Origin: Lunularia cruciata | Lineage: Eukaryota; Streptophyta; Marchantiopsida; Lunulariales; Lunulariaceae | NCBI GenBank assembly: GCA_948567375.1 | Contig: OX419757.1 | Location: forward strand, 58,094,001-58,158,000 | DNA: 64,000 nucleotides | Reading direction: 5' to 3' | Part shown: positions 59,881 through 64,000 of the stretch, piece after piece | How positions within the stretch are numbered: position 1 is the first letter of the stretch | How the letters are laid out: each line of letters starts with the position of its first letter | Made by a program: the position numbers and the translations under genes | The notes under the pieces: generated by a model | Databases searched by the model: none | What the model was told of the DNA's origin: nothing | The model's input: the letters and a program-made list of their open reading frames with translations, nothing else

Positions 59881-60656
59881 TATTATGAATAGCTTTGTAA
59901 ACCATGGATGTAAGAGGCTTTGATTGTGATGTTTTCATGTTGATTCTATGCAAGAACATTGCAAGATGTATAAGAATGAGAAACAAGAACAAGAAATTGA
60001 CAACGGATAGGGAAGAATAGGTGCAGGTTGGAAGGAGGGAGAGTGGTGCCTGTAGCCCATATCTTTGTCATGTTTTCATTTTGATTTTGTGTCGGTTTGG
60101 TCCTCGATGGATTCTCCCTAGTAAGGAAAATAACCATGTACATTTTTCAATTTCTAGACAAAATGTTTACAATAACTTGTCAATTCAATTGGAAGGAGAG
60201 CTGAAGTTTAATAAAATTGAGAAACTAATCAATTCATATTGTTTGCCCTAACCATACAAACAATCCATATATTTTGACTCAATGTGAGGCTAAGGAAATA
60301 AAAGTGAGACACTTTGACAAATGCTACACAAGACATGGAATGCTGGCTATAGCTTTTGATGAAGACAAGATGACAATGATGGACAGTGCTATTGAGGAAT
60401 ATTTCAGATTTCACCTTTCATTGAACTGTAACAGCGACTTCAGTCTGAGCTATGGATTTAAGGCCATTCTCCAACTCAAAAATTTGAAGGCAATCGGTAC
60501 AACTTTAAACGTTGAAGTTGCATTATGAGGACTCAAAACATCCTTGTAACTTGACGTCTAGATTCATGTGGTGGTAAGGAATTCAACCTCCAATAGAGAT
60601 ATATGTGGAAGGGAGTTTTGAAAGAAAAATTTCCTTGCTTTCCTTCATGTTGTTCA

Positions 60657-60838
60657 AGAAAAGTGAACCAAATATAGACTCCAAATATAGATAAATATAG
60701 TGATTTCTCATATAGACTCTATTGGGGCTTAGCCCCATGTTACCTTTTTTGTCTCTCCCTTGTACGGCTTGATGGGGTCTTCCCATCCTTCGTTTTTCCT
60801 ACGCGGTCGCCTTTCCGTAGAAAAGTGAACCAAATATA
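60657..60838 (+). mobile_element. 142-bp non-LTR 3'-end insertion with 20-bp target duplication
   Basis: The insertion 60677-60818 carries the 3'-terminal module of the non-LTR family (ggggcttagccccatgttac, cttgtacggcttgatggggt, cctacgcggtcgcc). It is flanked by identical copies of agaaaagtgaaccaaatata at 60657-60676 and 60819-60838. This is a severely 5'-truncated target-primed insertion. No poly(A) is present, so the family appears to prime on its own 3' sequence. Undamaged duplicates mean it is the youngest dated event in the window. Confidence 0.92.
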
Positions 60839-63051
60839 TAGTTATAAGAGATTCCGTTGTTGAAGAGAAATACCAAGATCTATTGAGGTAAGTTTAGTGT
60901 TTCAAACAGTCATTGAACAAATTCTTGAGATATTAAAATCTTCAAACAAGCACTTTACATCATGTCAAACATGCAAGAGCTTTGCACAAATTAATTCTAT
61001 GACCTTATCCATTTTGGCAAGAAGAGAAATCTAGTGAATCTAAACGCAAAACAAGCAAGCCAAACTAGGAAATTTGAGAGTTGTGCCAAACACAATATCT
61101 TGAAAAAATATATCCATCCACGAGATCTTTGACTATCTCCATGATCTCCACTTCCCAAATCTGCACATCTTTGCTCAAAACTTAGTTTGAGACTGAATTT
61201 GTAAACGGAGGAAGTTAAATAAACTGATGGTTTCATATGCTGCCAACATTTGGGGTCAAAAATATATTCATTGGAAATGCAAAACATTCATTTGGGCACT
61301 TACATGTGGAAAAGAGCGGAGAAATGATTTCTTCACTTCACTAGAAAAATTGTTGCTAGTAAAATATCAAGTGGATGAGCTTTGGCCGCAGGTAAAAGGA
61401 TACCATGGAAAACGCTGGTCAGCACCTATTGCCACCAAGTGTGTTAATTTAAGATTAATAGGCCCAATGGTGCTTGATGGCACCCATAGCAGCTTGATGG
61501 CGTAACCACTATCTTAGGGTTCACCCTTATTTTGATCTATAGTGTTACTTTGCATTTCCATTCTTTTCATGCATTGATTACCCTTTTTCTTAACAAGAAT
61601 CTCTTCAAGTCTTTTATCTTAGGATCAATTTTTGATCTTTTCACTAAATCTTCTCTCTTTCAACCATTTGTAAAGTCATGTTTGTCAAGTCAAAGCTTTG
61701 GGATTCAACCAATATTTTCCGGACCCTTTTGGACGAAGATTTCTTATGTCTTGAAACAAACTACTTTTGATTATTTTCAACTTGTACACCGCGATAAATC
61801 TTCTACAATCTTCTATTCTTGCTATTGTTATCTTCCTAGATTTGTCCTTTGCCTCATTGCAAATCATAGATACTTTTTGGTCGAGGTCCTCGGAAAATTT
61901 ATTTATATATTCAACTCTTTCGACTGAATGTTCCAAGTTTCTGGACAACAAAATAACTTTTGACTATTTTCAATCTATAGAACATAGATTGGAGCACCAT
62001 GATAGATCCAAACGATATGAAACCGTTCGTTACCTTAATCCAATATTGCGGATTATCTTTGTATTCATCTTAAAAAAAATTGATGCCCTTTACCATCCTT
62101 AGATCGCCTAGGTGGGAAAGAGTTCCACAAGAAGTATATATGCAGGAATAGCTTTGTTTTAAGTTTGTCTTGCACATTACATATCATCTACTTTCTGCAT
62201 GTTGCTTTCAGTTATTTTCTATCAATCTGATCATTTCATTAAAATTATCCATATACTTTATATACACATATGCAGGTTTAATAGGGATCATGATTCCTCG
62301 TTCTTTGAATGATTTCCATTTGATTTCTATTCTATTTGAGATATATATTTATAATATCTTGAGATTGTCTATAAAAATTTATGCTATTTAATTCATTTTT
62401 GTATGTTGTATTCTTCTTTTGATTGTGCTCTTTCATTTCTCAAAAAATTTTTTAGTCCGTTTCATCCAAGTTCAATTCTAGTCACCCATAGACACTCGAT
62501 GGTCCTCTTTGTCAAGGTGTAATGTGTTAATTTAGGATTACATAGGCTTTTACCTATCATCGCCAAATTACTCAATTTCTTGGTTGCCGTAAGGTGGCAT
62601 GGATAATTTTCCATAACTTGTGCTATCTCCTTTGCCACACTAATCTATGGAAATGAACCACCACACCAATGTAAAACTACAAAACCTGCAGTTTAGTTTA
62701 TTGACCATAGCATTTGTACACATGGTGAATTTGAGTTTGAATAGTTGAGAGCTGCATTTTGGATCCGCCAAAATATTTCAAAAATTATCGACCAAAAAAG
62801 GGAAAATCTTCTCAAGATGCCACATCACTTTATTTCAATAAGGTAATCCTAAACATTCGTAATATAGCACTTGATTTTTATAAATGAACGCAACTTGCAC
62901 CAAATATCCCATAACACAATTTATTGTGCATTCATTTATTAGCACCTCATTTCCATACAGAGTTCACTACAAATAGTTACAAACGTTTTTTATTTATCTC
63001 ATAGACATCCGTCAAAACTATTTCTGAAACCCCCCCTAATGTATTTGAAGG
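60839..63051. other. AT-rich stretch, no gene recognised
   Basis: Short plus-strand frames near 61227-61505 and 61532-62391 show no known domain. The composition is AT-rich throughout, typical of old transposon debris. Confidence 0.4.
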
Positions 63052-64000
63052 TTGCGAGACTTAGCACATATCATCGGAAATGAAACGATCTTCTCATCTC
63101 ATATGGTTCCTGGGGAAGTTAGAAGTGCTAAAAAAATGCAGGAGAAGAGAAGGCCCCCGCCTCAACAACAGTACCTTGATATCCTTGAAAAGCTCCAACA
63201 AGGTAACGATAAAAAGCCCTCCATGTGGAGATTAGGCAAAAAGTACGGAATGCATGACCTTCGAAATGCACCCTTCGAAATACCTTGGTGCTGTAGACTA
63301 AATCGAAGTTAGAGCAATGGGTGTTGTTGAAGTGTTAATGAGGCAGAAAATGATCTCGGTTGGGAAGCCACCATTTCCCGAGTTAGAGCAAGAACTGTTT
63401 AAATTTATTGAGGGTTGTCCGATCTTCTCGGTCAGATCCCACCGTCGTCGATTATAACAAAAACCAAGCAAATCACTCCAAAATTGGATGATTTTGCTAA
63501 TAACTTCCAAGCTAGTTGGGGATGGTATCTAAATTTTAGGACTAGGCATGGTCCTAGGACAATTTTACTTCAGGGGGAAGGCAGCAAGGTTGATCGAAAC
63601 AACCTTGAAATAGTTGCTATACTTTGGGAATTGGACAAAATTATCGAAGAGTACAATCTGAGTTGCATATATAACATGGACGAGATTGGTATATTCTTTC
63701 AATTGTTGCACGACTACAATATTCTAATTTAAACCTAAGTTGTATCCACCGTTCATGAGAGAAAGAAATCAAAAGAAGTGCTACTCTTATTCTATGTTGT
63801 AATACTACCAGGATAGAACGTCTTCCTGTTGAATGATCTCCAAAGCTAAAGTACGTGCATGTATTGCACGTCACCAATGGCATTTTCCAAATTTCAGCAA
63901 AACAAAGCTTGGATGGATATCACGGTCTTTAATTCGATGGTTTGAACAAGTTTGTAGACCATTTGTTCAAAAAAGAATTGGTCGTAAAGTGTTGCTGATC
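63052..64000 (+). pseudogene. pogo/Tigger-like DDE transposase relic, cut by window end
   Basis: Plus-strand pieces: KPPFPELEQELFKFIEGC (about 63365-63418), part of a CENP-B/Tc5-type DNA-binding region; then NFQASWGWYLNFRTRHGPRT and ILLQGEGSKVDRNNLEIVAI (63500-63620); then IIEEYNLSCIYNMDEIGIFF (63640-63705), where NMDE holds the first catalytic Asp of the DDE_1 superfamily; and near 63895-64000 AWMDITVFNS, RPFVQKRIG-like text. Frame changes near 63310, 63425 and 63730 and stops make it inactive. The rest lies beyond the window, as does one terminal inverted repeat; the other was not found. Confidence 0.75.

Larger units (their letters stand above)
58250..60656. other. Intergenic with palindrome and short tandem repeat
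   Basis: No gene recognised. A plus-strand frame at 60274-60528 (MTQCEAKEIKVRHFDKCYTR start) is open for 84 codons but has no identified family. Sequence features of note are listed separately. Confidence 0.4.

Noticed and set aside
1-64000. CRISPR arrays, bacterial operons, rRNA or tRNA genes
   Set aside because: No regularly spaced repeats of CRISPR type, no ribosome-binding-site-led gene runs and no recognisable rRNA or tRNA sequence; gene structure is eukaryotic throughout.

Overview
This is nuclear DNA of a land plant. Four compact, intron-bearing or plant-specific genes sit among long stretches of decayed retrotransposons. The gene set is plant-like: acetylornithine deacetylase, a plant-type short TOM22/TOM9, SURF1, a class III peroxidase and an LEA_2/NDR1-HIN1-like protein. 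A relic of a large-DNA-virus (NCLDV-type) DNA polymerase points to a spore-bearing lineage such as a moss, liverwort or lycophyte, because NCLDV-derived insertions are known from Physcomitrium and Selaginella. The species cannot be fixed from the window alone.

Layout. 1-2960: decayed Ty3/gypsy element (minus). 3995-7562: degenerate non-LTR retroelement (plus) whose C-terminal part looks like a restriction-like-endonuclease type. 8570-9636: 3' part of a second non-LTR subfamily with an A tail, abutting 9640-10985, the N-terminal and exonuclease half of a viral family B DNA polymerase. 11371-11424: short mitochondrial nad7-like fragment. 11561-11800: triplicated retroelement 3' end. 12757-21539: acetylornithine deacetylase gene (minus, nine exons), carrying a 5078-bp Copia element in intron 5 with a perfect 5-bp target duplication. 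23526-23792: TOM9 (plus). 26200-28635: SURF1 (minus, six exons). 30218-32048: class III peroxidase (minus, four exons). 33675-48360: nested block in which a minus-strand non-LTR element is split by a plus-strand gypsy element, and each of these carries a solo LTR of the same family. 52501-53613: LEA_2 membrane protein (plus). 56620-58246: broken UTP7/WDR46 pseudogene. 60657-60838: 142-bp retroelement end with a 20-bp target duplication. 63052-64000: pogo/Tigger-like transposase relic running off the window.

The host genes do not form a pathway cluster. TOM9 and SURF1 are both mitochondrial (import receptor and cytochrome c oxidase assembly) and the deacetylase belongs to arginine/ornithine metabolism, but as separate transcription units. 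Exons of the three multi-exon genes were placed by hand from reading-frame continuity, splice consensus and family similarity; each spliced total is a whole number of codons.

The points most worth a second look are the giant-virus polymerase relic and its junctions, the nad7-like fragment beside it, the RLE-type retroelements, and the unusual LTR order of the gypsy element in the nested block.
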